A stretch of 64,000 bases of DNA from Pontibacter liquoris (GCF_022758235.1 NZ_JALEBG010000001.1:1116001-1180000); one strand, 5' to 3'. Numbered from the stretch's first letter, positions 45,873 to 53,817 are shown. Notes: generated from the sequence alone by a model not told the origin. Numbers and translations: made by a program.

Positions 45873-46497
45873 TCGATCAACGGAGCCAAGTTCTACTACC
45901 AGCGTGTGCTGCTGCACCATGAAGTACAGTTAAACCAGGTAGAGCGGCCTGAAAAGCCCGAGCGCCTGCCCCAGGTGCTGTGCAAGCAGGATGTACTCAA
46001 GATCCTTCAGCCACAGAGTATCTAAAGCACCGATGCCTGCTGCAGCTCTTGTATGCCGGTGGGCTTCGGATCGGGGAGGTGATCAACCTCAAACTCACCG
46101 ATGTTCAGTCAGAGCGCAACCTGCTGCTCATCCGGGGGGCAAAGGGAAAAAAGACCGCACCACCTTGCTTTCTCAAAAGCTGCTCGAAAGCCTCAGGGCC
46201 TACTACAGGCAGTACAAGCCCCAGGTATGGCTCTTTGAAGGGCAGGCAAGCGGCCAGTACATGGTGGAGAGTATCCGCAATGTGTTTCGGGCCAGCAAAG
46301 CGAAAGCGGGCGTGAAAGCGCCTGCTACGCCTCATACGCTGCGCCATTCCTTTGCCACGCACCTGTTGGAGCAGGGAACGGATCTACGGTATATCCAGGT
46401 ACTGCTGGGCCACCGATCCAGTAAGACCACCGAGATCTACACTCACATCACCACCCATGCCTTGGATAAAATTGTAAGCCCATTTAATAATCTGTAG
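45873..46497 (+). pseudogene. Tyrosine recombinase (XerC/D-like) pseudogene upstream of the cassette array
   Basis: The C-terminal two-thirds of a tyrosine recombinase survive in three frames: INGAKFYYQRVLLHHEVQLN (part of the N-terminal domain), then after a frameshift near 46010 [19 protein letters not shown] with the first catalytic Arg, then after another at about 46140-46155 [31 protein letters not shown] (HxxR, H, Tyr) and the end KIVSPFNNL. About 100 N-terminal residues are missing. The segment between the two arginine boxes lacks the extra insertion of integron integrases, so it is XerC/D-like rather than IntI. It is transcribed towards the cassettes and ends 133 bp before the first core site. 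Confidence 0.8.
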
Positions 46498-46636
46498 AGA
46501 ACACTTATATTAGCTAAAGCATATGAAAACAACAGACGCAGCTACAAACTTGACCAGATCCTGCCTAAAAACAGGCGGCAGCAGTTACGTATATAGTGCA
46601 GATAAGCGTATGTTTTCGTTTATCCAGTAGTTGAGC
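46498..46636 (+). other. Leader of the cassette array with first core site (attI-like position)
   Basis: Non-coding segment between the recombinase remnant and cassette 1. It ends with GTTGAGC (46630-46636), which fits GTTRRRY and is the first junction of the array. No RYYYAAC partner or attC-like stem lies upstream, so this is where an attI would be. A CCTG/CAGG hairpin occurs near 46560-46575. A cassette promoter could lie here, but none is clear. Confidence 0.5.
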
Positions 46637-46656
46637 ATCATTTGTAATTATAGAAA

Positions 46657-46974
46657 TTGAAAAGAAAAGCACTAATAATTGGCATACTGTTTCTTCTAAG
46701 CTCGTGTGACTGTATCCAGGAAGTACATGGAACTGTACTTGACGCAGAGACAAGTGAGCCGATTGATAGTGTGTATGTTTATAAACAAAATGACGAGAAT
46801 GACTTTGGTTATACTGACCCACAAGGACACTTTGATGTAGAAAGCATTAGTGGCGGTTTATTCAGGTGTCCTCCAATGACAGTAGAGTTGAAGAAAGAAG
46901 GCTTTGAAATGACGGCAACAGAAATAGAAGTTGGCTCGCATGCAAAGGTCTTCATGCGAAAGGTGAAAAAATAG
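46657..46974 (+). CDS. Cassette 1: lipoprotein with carboxypeptidase-D-like regulatory fold
   Basis: 105 residues, TTG start at 46657; no ATG is available in frame before the signal sequence. Lipoprotein signal ALIIGILFLLSSC. The mature part begins VHGTVLDAETSEPIDSVYVY and continues DPQGHFDVESISGG, the pattern of carboxypeptidase-D regulatory-like beta sandwiches, ending KEGFEMTATEIEVG. Probably periplasmic or outer-membrane anchored. Role unknown. Confidence 0.75.
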   Translation: MKRKALIIGILFLLSSCDCIQEVHGTVLDAETSEPIDSVYVYKQNDENDFGYTDPQGHFDVESISGGLFRCPPMTVELKKEGFEMTATEIEVGSHAKVFMRKVKK

Positions 46975-46984
46975 AAAAACGATT

Positions 46985-47050
46985 GCTCAACACAATGCAT
47001 GCTCAACCTTCGCTAACGCTTCAGGCTCCGCATGCACCCGTCCGTTAGCG
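46985..47050 (+). other. attC site of cassette 1
   Basis: 66 bp. Left box GCTCAAC (46985-46991), right core GTTAGCG (47044-47050), inner arms GCATGC/GCATGC. GCTCAA is exactly complementary to TTGAGC, the start of cassette 1 at 46631. Confidence 0.88.
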
Positions 47051-47076
47051 GGTAAAGAAAACACAGAAGAAAAGAA

Positions 47077-47508
47077 ATGCAAGTGAATGCAATAGCAGAT
47101 GAGGCTGATAGTAGTACCTTACTTAGGCTACTTTACGAGGTTATTCAATGGGATGCGTTTCATGCTGAAGACCTTGAAGCCATTAATAAGGCAATAGTAA
47201 CTAAGGCATATGGTAGAAAATATAAAGCCTTAGCTGAACTATTCCTTATATGCTTTTTACAAGCAAACATAGGGGTTGGCTTTAAAGAAAAGTACTATGT
47301 GTTTGATGAAGATGAGAGTGAAGTACGAAGACAGCTTAGGTTGTGTTTATATACCCATCTAATCATCTTCATTCTTCTAGCTGTCATTGTCCCCACGCTA
47401 TCTGGAAAGATAATAGCAGTTTCGCTTTACATGATAGTGACTGTTTATTGGGGTATGGCAACCTTCACACCTGTTTACAGAGGATTAAAGAAACACTTCA
47501 TTCGCTAA
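47077..47508 (+). CDS. Cassette 2: hypothetical membrane protein
   Basis: 143 residues from ATG 47077. The N-terminal ~85 residues are soluble and acidic (DEADSSTLLRLLYEVIQWD). Two hydrophobic helices follow (about 89-107 and 110-130: LIIFILLAVIVPTL, IIAVSLYMIVTVYWGMA), ending in a short basic tail. The stop codon lies inside the left box of its attC site. No family recognised. Confidence 0.7.
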   Translation: MQVNAIADEADSSTLLRLLYEVIQWDAFHAEDLEAINKAIVTKAYGRKYKALAELFLICFLQANIGVGFKEKYYVFDEDESEVRRQLRLCLYTHLIIFILLAVIVPTLSGKIIAVSLYMIVTVYWGMATFTPVYRGLKKHFIR

Positions 47509-47556
47509 CCACACCTATAGGTTAGCTTCGCCACCCTATAGGCAAATCCGTTGGTA
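47503..47556 (+). other. attC site of cassette 2
   Basis: 54 bp. Left box CGCTAAC (47503-47509), right core GTTGGTA (47550-47556), inner arms CCTATAGG/CCTATAGG. CGCTAA is exactly complementary to TTAGCG, the start of cassette 2. The gene's TAA stop is part of the left box. Confidence 0.86.
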
Positions 47557-47574
47557 GTAAGCTATAAAATAAAA

Positions 47575-47898
47575 ATGGGACACAAGAAACTTTGCTTAGA
47601 CTGTAGAAAGGCGTTCAATCGTGACTTCGACCCTGGTTCAGGGCACGATTATATATGCCCCGACTGCGGCAAAGTAATGATTTTAATGCCTCATCGATTT
47701 AGACCACCAAAAAGGACGGACGATAAAAAATGGGAAACTGTCAAATACTTTATTGATAATGGATTCAAGTATCAGCACATTTACAAATACACCGACTTAA
47801 ATGGCAGGTTAGTGTCAGAGAATGTAGAATATCCAGAGACGTTAAAAGAAGCTAGAGAATTCGTACAGACCTATAAATCGCAGTCTTATAAAAAATAA
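47575..47898 (+). CDS. Cassette 3: small zinc-ribbon-like protein
   Basis: 107 residues from ATG 47575 (MGHKKLCLDC). CLDC near the start and CPDC about 25 residues later form a CxxC-x(n)-CxxC zinc ribbon. The rest is basic, then helical (WETVKYFIDNGFKYQHIYKY). No signal peptide, so probably cytoplasmic; nucleic-acid or protein binding is plausible. Function unknown. Confidence 0.7.
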   Translation: MGHKKLCLDCRKAFNRDFDPGSGHDYICPDCGKVMILMPHRFRPPKRTDDKKWETVKYFIDNGFKYQHIYKYTDLNGRLVSENVEYPETLKEAREFVQTYKSQSYKK

Positions 47899-47908
47899 AA
47901 AAGCCGAC

Positions 47909-47976
47909 TGCCAACATTGCATAAACGTCACCTTTCGGCCAACGGCCTTCGGCGTCGTTTATACCAACCGTTACCT
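47909..47976 (+). other. attC site of cassette 3
   Basis: 68 bp. Left box TGCCAAC (47909-47915), right core GTTACCT (47970-47976), inner arms ATAAACG/CGTTTAT. The left box pairs with the cassette start TTGGTA with one G-T wobble. Confidence 0.84.
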
Positions 47977-47985
47977 GTCATAAAA

Positions 47986-48513
47986 ATGATGGAAATCGAG
48001 AAGCTAAATAGTGCTGACAAGAGCAGAGTGAAGCTTGAAATAAAACAGGTTTTGGTAAGCTATTTAGCTATCGTACTTGTCTTGTCTATAGTAATTGCTG
48101 CCGCTATCATCTTTATTCAGAAGAATGCTAGGATTCCAATTGAAAAGAGTACAGCAATCACTGTTTTGCTCTTAGCCGCAGTCTTAGGATTCGCAGCCTT
48201 CTTGCTTCATGCAATTAAGGACTACGTTATGGACTTGAAAAGTGATTCCAAAAGAATATACTCTGGACAGATAACAGATAAACCTACCACTACCAACTGG
48301 GGGTGGCATGGTAATCCTGGTGCTGACTCTAATTCACAGCCAAAGTTGGTGGAGTACTTTTTAGTTATAGATAATCAAAGGGTAAATGTAGAAGAAGGAG
48401 TTTATAACAGTTTTGAAATTGGAGAGAGGGTAAGTCTTCACTCTACAACCCAGAGTAAAACCCTGTTAGGTGTAACAAAAGAATTACGTGCAGGTAACAA
48501 AGCACAGGCTTAA
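47986..48513 (+). CDS. Cassette 4: hypothetical membrane protein
   Basis: 175 residues from the ATG pair at 47986/47989 (MMEIEKLNSADKS); earlier in-frame starts fall inside the attC site. Two membrane helices, about 25-43 and 55-75, then a soluble strand-rich domain (RIYSGQITDKPTTTNWGWHG, VEYFLVIDNQRVNVEEG) that may be DUF3592-like. The last few codons run into the attC site. Function unknown. Confidence 0.7.
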   Translation: MMEIEKLNSADKSRVKLEIKQVLVSYLAIVLVLSIVIAAAIIFIQKNARIPIEKSTAITVLLLAAVLGFAAFLLHAIKDYVMDLKSDSKRIYSGQITDKPTTTNWGWHGNPGADSNSQPKLVEYFLVIDNQRVNVEEGVYNSFEIGERVSLHSTTQSKTLLGVTKELRAGNKAQA

Positions 48514-48557
48514 GCTTCGGCTAATGCCTCGCCTTAGCCTGTACAAGACCGTTAGGT
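48492..48557 (+). other. attC site of cassette 4
   Basis: 66 bp. Left box AGGTAAC (48492-48498, inside the coding end), right core GTTAGGT (48551-48557), arms CACAGGCTTA/TTAGCCTGT. AGGTAA is exactly complementary to TTACCT, the start of cassette 4. Confidence 0.87.
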
Positions 48558-48574
48558 AAAACTTAAATCATAGA

Positions 48575-49318
48575 ATGAAAACAAATATACTTGCTGTCAT
48601 TATTCTTCCTTTATTGATTCTGCTCTCGTGTAGTACTCAGAAATCAAAAGAAGAAGAAATAAGTGTACAAGGAGATTCTACAAATGTAGTTGAACAGGAC
48701 ATGGCAGTAGAGCCTGTTTCTTCTATGGCAAGCAATTATCAAAAAACAAAAAAATTGGACAATGGCTTTGAGATTCAGGTGGGGGATGAAGAAGACTATG
48801 AGAAATTTAAAACCTATACCCTTTTCAAATTAAGCCATAACGGGTCAGTAATTTACATGGACAGCTCTCTTACAGAGTATGAGTTCGGTGATAAGAAGTA
48901 CCCTATAGTTTTTCCCTTAGGCAGACATAAGTTCGAAGTATTGGTAGAGGTAAATGACAGACCAAATAAAAACTACTTGAAGCTCTTCAGGATAGAAAGT
49001 AACAAACTAATCGCAGTAGAACAGCTACCAACCTTCATATCATATCCGTCTGACTTGGATTCGGATGGAGAAATAGAATACGCTGGGTTTTGGGACTACC
49101 CGCAGGTAAGTGGGGATGAGACGGCTTATAACCCTATTCTCTATTACCAACTTACCGATGATGGTCTAAAGCTCGATAGCACTTTAACCATAGAGAAGAA
49201 TACTGTGATTTACGGCAAATTTAGTGGGTATAAATTTACAGAAGCCGTTATTGTGCCGACTTCAACATTCCAAGCGCATGAAGCTGAAGTGAAGCGAATA
49301 GAAGCAAAAAGAAAATAA
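48575..49318 (+). CDS. Cassette 5: hypothetical lipoprotein
   Basis: 247 residues. Lipoprotein signal ILAVIILPLLILLSC, then an acidic linker (KSKEEEISVQGDS). The mature domain is beta-rich with a calcium-loop-like DLDSDGEIEYAGFWD near residue 165. Likely surface or periplasmic. No family recognised. Confidence 0.74.
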   Translation: MKTNILAVIILPLLILLSCSTQKSKEEEISVQGDSTNVVEQDMAVEPVSSMASNYQKTKKLDNGFEIQVGDEEDYEKFKTYTLFKLSHNGSVIYMDSSLTEYEFGDKKYPIVFPLGRHKFEVLVEVNDRPNKNYLKLFRIESNKLIAVEQLPTFISYPSDLDSDGEIEYAGFWDYPQVSGDETAYNPILYYQLTDDGLKLDSTLTIEKNTVIYGKFSGYKFTEAVIVPTSTFQAHEAEVKRIEAKRK

Positions 49319-49323
49319 CCTTT

Positions 49324-49389
49324 ACCTAACCCTGCACATAAGCCATGCTTCGGCTACGCCTCGCTCGCTTTATGTACAAACCGTTAGGC
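49324..49389 (+). other. attC site of cassette 5
   Basis: 66 bp. Left box ACCTAAC (49324-49330), right core GTTAGGC (49383-49389), arms TGCACATAAGC/GCTTTATGTACA. ACCTAA is exactly complementary to TTAGGT, the start of cassette 5. Confidence 0.9.
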
Positions 49390-49504
49390 ATAATTCCCCC
49401 CATATTAACTATTGATTTCTCCGGCTAACGCTTCTGCGTATCTACACTGTATCCCTTGCAAGACCGGTTTCTAATTGATGCTTCCAAGCTCGCGCGTAAT
49501 TCTG

Positions 49505-49600
49505 GTTGGAGTGTAAAAAGCTTTCTGCTGTAGCAGAGGAGCTTTGAGGTGATTTCAGTGGTGGCTCTTCGGAGACCCCGATCAGGATACTTTCAATACC
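49505..49600 (+). ncRNA. Candidate structured (bridge) RNA of the IS110 element
   Basis: IS110-group elements carry a bridge RNA in the non-coding end upstream of the transposase. Here two hairpins occur: AAAGCT..CTGCT-gt-AGCAG..AGCTTT (49517-49545), and a GGCTC-ttcg-GAG stem near 49565-49580. Target and donor loops could not be assigned because the borders are unknown. Confidence 0.35.
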
Positions 49601-49649
49601 TACAGTACATTCCCCTGGGATATTTTTCTTTCACTTCATTAAGCATGTT

Positions 49650-51005
49650 ATGAAAAAGAAGAATCTGCCCATGGAAATTGTCAATCAGCATGCCGCCGGC
49701 ATTGATGTAGGCAGCCGCTCCCACTTTGTGGCTGTGGGCCAGGGAGAGACCCAAGTGCGGGAGTTCGGCGTTTATGAATCTGACCTGCGGCAATTAGCCC
49801 AATGGCTGCATGAGCACCATATCACCACGGTAGCCATGGAAAGTACCGGTACCTATTGGCAGAATCTGTTTGCTGCCTTACAAGGTTCCGGGCTGGAGGT
49901 GCTGCTTTGCAACGGCAAGTTCACCAAAAACATCAAGGGCCGTAAGACAGACGTACAGGACTGCCAGTGGATCCAGCGGCTGCACGCTTTGGGGCTTCTC
50001 ACGGGTAGCTTTCTGCCTGATGATACCACCGAAGAGCTGCGCACCTATTGCCGCCACCGCACCTCGCTGCTGGAGACGGCTGCCGTGACCACGCAGAAGA
50101 TGCACAAGTACCTGCGCCTGTTGAACCTGCGCCTCGATGTGGTGGTGCGGGATGTGACCGGGCAGACAGGCATGGCTATTATCGAGGCTGTTTGCCGGGG
50201 GGAAACAAACCCTGAGCGACTGGCTTCCTTCCGCCATGGCAACTGCCGCAAATCACGAGAAGAGATCGCCCGGGCTCTCTGTGGCAACGGCCGCCGGGAC
50301 CTGCTCTTTGCCCTCACCCAGGAGCTGGAACTCTACAAGGTGCTGCAGGCAAAGATAGCCGCCTGTGATGTGGCCATTGAGCAACTGCTGATCGAACAAG
50401 TAGAGGCAGATGAAGAGAGAAGGCAGTTAAAAGCAGATCCCAAGCCTTACAAGCGGGTAAACAAAAACGCTCCGCAGCAGATGGACCTTAACCAGCTATC
50501 CTACCAGTACTATGGCGGAGTGGACCTGCTCAAGATAGAGGGGGTGAGCCACGCGACGCTGCTGGCACTGATGAGCGAGGTGGGCGCTGAGGGCATCAGA
50601 AAGTTTCCAACGGCCAAGCAGTTCTCCAACTGGCTCCGCCTGTGCCCCAACACCAAGGTGAGCGGGGGAAGGGTGCTCAGCAGCCATATCCCCAAAGGCA
50701 GCAACCGGCTCAAAATCGCTTTGAGAAACGCTGCCAATGCCATCGGCAACCTGAAGGAGACGCACCTGTCGGACTTCTTCCGTCGTGTGGCCTTCCGCAA
50801 AGGAAGACAGGCGGCGGTGAGCGCCACGGCCCGCAAACTGGCAGTCATTATCTGGCACATGCTCACTTATCGCGTGCCCTACAACCCGCCCACCCAGTAT
50901 CTGTTTCTTGACGAGAAAAGAAAGCTGAAGCTGGTGCAAAGGATAAGGAAAAACATCGCTAAATTAGACCTGAAACCTGAAGATGTGGGCTTCGCAACGG
51001 CCTGA
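49650..51005 (+). CDS. IS110-family DEDD transposase
   Basis: 451 residues. RuvC-like catalytic residues Asp19 (GIDVGS), Glu64 (VAMESTGTYW), Asp101 and Asp104 (RKTDVQDCQW). C-terminal Tnp_IS116-type domain with the helix-hairpin segment IEGVSHATLLALMSEVG and the KVSGG serine motif, the second nucleophile in this family. Complete, no frameshift. More GC-rich than the surrounding cassettes, so it arrived from a different source. Members of this family (IS1111-attC group) are known to target integron attC sites, which fits this location. Confidence 0.93.
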   Translation: MKKKNLPMEIVNQHAAGIDVGSRSHFVAVGQGETQVREFGVYESDLRQLAQWLHEHHITTVAMESTGTYWQNLFAALQGSGLEVLLCNGKFTKNIKGRKTDVQDCQWIQRLHALGLLTGSFLPDDTTEELRTYCRHRTSLLETAAVTTQKMHKYLRLLNLRLDVVVRDVTGQTGMAIIEAVCRGETNPERLASFRHGNCRKSREEIARALCGNGRRDLLFALTQELELYKVLQAKIAACDVAIEQLLIEQVEADEERRQLKADPKPYKRVNKNAPQQMDLNQLSYQYYGGVDLLKIEGVSHATLLALMSEVGAEGIRKFPTAKQFSNWLRLCPNTKVSGGRVLSSHIPKGSNRLKIALRNAANAIGNLKETHLSDFFRRVAFRKGRQAAVSATARKLAVIIWHMLTYRVPYNPPTQYLFLDEKRKLKLVQRIRKNIAKLDLKPEDVGFATA

Positions 51006-51115
51006 GAAATAAACGTTAGTCAGGATATGAAATAGAGGTTAAAAATTTATTGGAGAGGACTATATCTATCTTATTTCTGAAGAATATTTCTATACTTAAA
51101 ATAAAAAGATGATAG

Positions 51116-52021
51116 ATGAATGCACAACATAATTGCATAAATGAATTTACAGAATCGGCAGGTAATTATAGTCGACTTTCTACTCCAGAAAGAATGGTCA
51201 TCTCAACTACCCATTTCTTTTATGATAGAAAGTATTTGAAAGCAGCAAAGCTTAATAACAAGGAAAAACAAATATTCAAAAAGCTGTTCATCGAACTTCA
51301 TGTACTTTTTTACAATAAAGTTATTAATGGACCTAGATTTTTTAAAATATCTAGATTAATTCAAAACTTTTTATTCTTAAGAGCAAAAGAAAATATAAGA
51401 TTAGTATTATTTGCATTTAATCCATTTAATCTAACAGCCTTTGTTCATGGAATTAGGTCACAAATAGAGATTAATGCTTTGTTAAATAGGTTTGTAAGAG
51501 AAAATGACTCCTATTTTGAAGAATACTTTACAAGATCTGAAGACAGAAAAAAAGATGATCGTCTAGTTAATATTCAAACTTTAATTGATAAGATGGATAA
51601 TCACATTATTAACTACAGAGAGTTGTATGATGACTTAAGTAATATTCTTCATCCTAATCCAACAGCTGTAAAATTGCACACACAGGCTACACCTGCAAAT
51701 TCTAGTTTAGAAGGTGCATACGCTCCCAAAATAAGCCGATATTTTGAAGAAACCCTTCCATATACAGTTGAGAGCAAAAAGTGGTTTAGTGCGTATTTAT
51801 TAGAATTTTCAATTTCTGTTATACACTTCTTTGAATTAATTGAAAAATTAAATAAAGATTTCTTTATAAATGAAAAAGAAAAAAATGATTTCGAAATTTT
51901 ATCAATGCTCCAAATCGTAAGTCAAAAAGATTTTTTAAAGTACGTTAATTCAAACAAGCTAGAAAACATCAATATGGAAGAATACTTTGAATGGCTCAAA
52001 AGTAAAAAGAAGAAATCATAG
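51116..52021 (+). CDS. Cassette 6: hypothetical AT-rich protein
   Basis: 301 residues from ATG 51116, very rich in Lys, Asn, Ile and Phe. Mostly helical (KQIFKKLFIELHVLFYNKVI, RSQIEINALLNRFVREND). No signal peptide; one moderately hydrophobic stretch about 225-243. The layout resembles uncharacterised cytoplasmic helical proteins, but no family was recognised. It lies downstream of the IS110 insertion, which may have cut it off from its original promoter. Confidence 0.7.
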   Translation: MNAQHNCINEFTESAGNYSRLSTPERMVISTTHFFYDRKYLKAAKLNNKEKQIFKKLFIELHVLFYNKVINGPRFFKISRLIQNFLFLRAKENIRLVLFAFNPFNLTAFVHGIRSQIEINALLNRFVRENDSYFEEYFTRSEDRKKDDRLVNIQTLIDKMDNHIINYRELYDDLSNILHPNPTAVKLHTQATPANSSLEGAYAPKISRYFEETLPYTVESKKWFSAYLLEFSISVIHFFELIEKLNKDFFINEKEKNDFEILSMLQIVSQKDFLKYVNSNKLENINMEEYFEWLKSKKKKS

Positions 52022-52059
52022 CTGAATACTTAACAAACCATAAGCATAAATAATACTAT

Positions 52060-52111
52060 GCCTAACAACAGCTAAAAAGCATTAAAACGCTTTTTAGCCA
52101 AACCGTTAGGC
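52060..52111 (+). other. attC site of cassette 6
   Basis: 52 bp. Left box GCCTAAC (52060-52066), right core GTTAGGC (52105-52111), perfect inner arms GCTAAAAAGC/GCTTTTTAGC. GCCTAA is exactly complementary to TTAGGC at 49384, which shows that cassette 6 spans the IS110 insertion. Confidence 0.9.
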
Positions 52112-52132
52112 ACCATATAATAAAAATACATT

Positions 52133-52582
52133 TTGAAAGTGGAATTAATTGATAGAGTAGAATCTAAAAGGATGGAAAAATTTCGAAAGATCTTCTTCTA
52201 TTTGGGAGTAGGTTCTGCAATAATATTGACACTAAAAGTTTTTACCAGAACAAGTCACTCTGGTACTACTGGTTTCCTAATTGATTGTCTATTTATGATC
52301 CTCCCTATTTATATGATGTTTAAAGGGTATAGAAACTCGAAAACACGGTTAGGACAATTTATTGAATGGCAAGCAGTAGATATTCAATACAAATTGAAAG
52401 AAGATGCTTCTATAAAAACCATATCTATTAAGAGCATAAATAATATAAATATTGGACTAGATAGTATTATAGTTAGAACAGATACAGAAGAATTTGTGCT
52501 TAATATTGAAGACTTCACGAATTATAAAGAAATCAAAAGGATCAAGAGAAACTTTGAAATAATAAAGAAAAACACTGCCTAA
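52133..52582 (+). CDS. Cassette 7: hypothetical membrane protein
   Basis: 149 residues if the TTG at 52133 is used, 136 from the ATG at 52172 (MEKFRKIFFYLGVG). Two membrane helices (about 22-38 and 46-66), then a soluble C-terminal domain of strands (DIQYKLKEDASIKTISIK, GLDSIIVRTDTEEFVLNIED). The stop lies inside the left box of the attC site. Function unknown. Confidence 0.68.
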   Translation: MKVELIDRVESKRMEKFRKIFFYLGVGSAIILTLKVFTRTSHSGTTGFLIDCLFMILPIYMMFKGYRNSKTRLGQFIEWQAVDIQYKLKEDASIKTISIKSINNINIGLDSIIVRTDTEEFVLNIEDFTNYKEIKRIKRNFEIIKKNTA

Positions 52583-52642
52583 CCCTGTACAGGCTCCAAA
52601 CTCGGCTATGCCTCCCTCGCAGCCTGTACTAACACGTTACCT
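52577..52642 (+). other. attC site of cassette 7
   Basis: 66 bp. Left box GCCTAAC (52577-52583), right core GTTACCT (52636-52642), arms GTACAGGCT/AGCCTGTAC. GCCTAA is exactly complementary to TTAGGC, the start of cassette 7. Confidence 0.9.
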
Positions 52643-52653
52643 GTATTGAATTC

Positions 52654-53379
52654 ATGAAAAATCTATACTTGCTTCTTTTCCTACTTTTTGTTGGTTGTGC
52701 TACTAAGCAACAACAGAAAATGGGGCAAATAGCGGAATTAGAAAAAGTAGTTAGCACAGGTGTATCAGAAGCTGACTGTGATAAATGTTCAGCTTCTGAC
52801 TATGCAGAATCTGAGCCTGACACAGCTTTTATTTTTTCCAACGGCAGTGAACTCCTTCTCTGCGGTTACTCAGAATTGAAAGATGGAAGAAAAATATATT
52901 CAGAGTTTGTGCTGTCAGAGTGTGGCAAGGACAGCATAGTAGACTTTTGGAGTGCAGTTGAAGAGTATGAAATCTTATTTGAGCAGGATACGCTTCATCT
53001 ACAAAAATTAGAGCTACTTGCATTAGATAATAATCGTGAATTTGTAAAAAAGAAATGGCTAACCGAAAGCCTCTACTATGAGAATGGAGAACTCAAAAGA
53101 ACAAAGAAGCTCAATCCTGAAGTAAAGTACAGTCAACGCCAAACTGACCAATCGCTGCAAGAGTACGAATCAACCCATTGGAAAACTCAGATTGAAGCCT
53201 CAGAAGAATACACTGAAGCGAAAATGGAGTTGGCTAATCGCCTTTTGATAGCAGCTGTTTCAGGAAGTGAAAAAGCAGAACTATACTTTAAAGAATTTTA
53301 CAGTAAATTCAAGCCAGACGGAGCGTACGCTGAATGGTACCATGAGATGGCAGATATGCTGGAGTTTGCAAAAAAGTAG
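52654..53379 (+). CDS. Cassette 8: hypothetical lipoprotein
   Basis: 241 residues. Lipoprotein signal LYLLLFLLFVGC. The mature part has ADCDKCSASDYAESEPD near 46-62, a strand region (SELLLCGYSELKDGRKIYSE), then a charged helical C-terminus (EEYTEAKMELANRLLIAAV). No enzyme motif. Probably envelope-located. Function unknown. Confidence 0.73.
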   Translation: MKNLYLLLFLLFVGCATKQQQKMGQIAELEKVVSTGVSEADCDKCSASDYAESEPDTAFIFSNGSELLLCGYSELKDGRKIYSEFVLSECGKDSIVDFWSAVEEYEILFEQDTLHLQKLELLALDNNREFVKKKWLTESLYYENGELKRTKKLNPEVKYSQRQTDQSLQEYESTHWKTQIEASEEYTEAKMELANRLLIAAVSGSEKAELYFKEFYSKFKPDGAYAEWYHEMADMLEFAKK

Positions 53380-53391
53380 AAAAACAAAATC

Positions 53392-53460
53392 AGGTAACAA
53401 GGTGCAGCAGTTATGCTTATGCCGATGGCCTTGCACACTCGCTGCACGAGTACGTTGGCG
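53392..53460 (+). other. attC site of cassette 8
   Basis: 69 bp. Left box AGGTAAC (53392-53398), right core GTTGGCG (53454-53460), arms GTGCAGC/GCTGCAC. AGGTAA is exactly complementary to TTACCT, the start of cassette 8. Confidence 0.88.
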
Positions 53461-53490
53461 GTAAAGGAAAAAATAGAAGAACAGATTTCA

Positions 53491-53817
53491 ATGAGAAATC
53501 ATGAAGCGGTTCTATTAGCAATTCTACTTCTTATCCCGACTCTCTCATTTGCACATGGGGAAGAAATCATCTATACATTGTGTATTGAAGTAGTTTCAAT
53601 TATTTGCTTTATTATCGTACTTATCGCGGTGAATTTAAGTCAAAAAGGGAAAGGAATTTTAGCTTCAACCTATATCCTGACGACCTTAATAATGTTTTTC
53701 ATTACTAATAATGTTCCGTACAGGCAAAATATGAACATTATAAACTGGTCTTTGATACTTGTTCCAGCACTAATACTGACTTTATCATACTTGTACTTAA
53801 AGCCAAGATATTATTAG
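53491..53817 (+). CDS. Cassette 9: small membrane protein
   Basis: 108 residues from ATG 53491 (MRNHEAVLLAILLL); longer frames start inside the attC site. A likely signal peptide (cleavage after SFA) is followed by three hydrophobic segments (about 28-48, 56-70, 83-102) and a short basic end (LKPRYY). No family recognised. Confidence 0.68.
   Translation: MRNHEAVLLAILLLIPTLSFAHGEEIIYTLCIEVVSIICFIIVLIAVNLSQKGKGILASTYILTTLIMFFITNNVPYRQNMNIINWSLILVPALILTLSYLYLKPRYY

Larger units (their letters stand above)
49390..51110 (+). mobile_element. IS110-family insertion sequence inside cassette 6 (ends approximate)
   Basis: One intact DEDD transposase with about 260 bp of non-coding sequence before it and about 110 bp after. 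The cassette start TTAGGC at 49384 and its matching left box GCCTAAC at 52060 lie on either side, so the element entered an existing cassette between its core site and its gene. IS110-type ends lack inverted repeats, so exact borders cannot be set by eye. Confidence 0.7.

Noticed and set aside
51015..51021. GTTAGTC after the IS110 transposase as an extra cassette core site
   Set aside because: It breaks the GTTRRRY pattern, no partner left box GACTAAC exists, and cassette 6's left box matches TTAGGC at 49384 instead.
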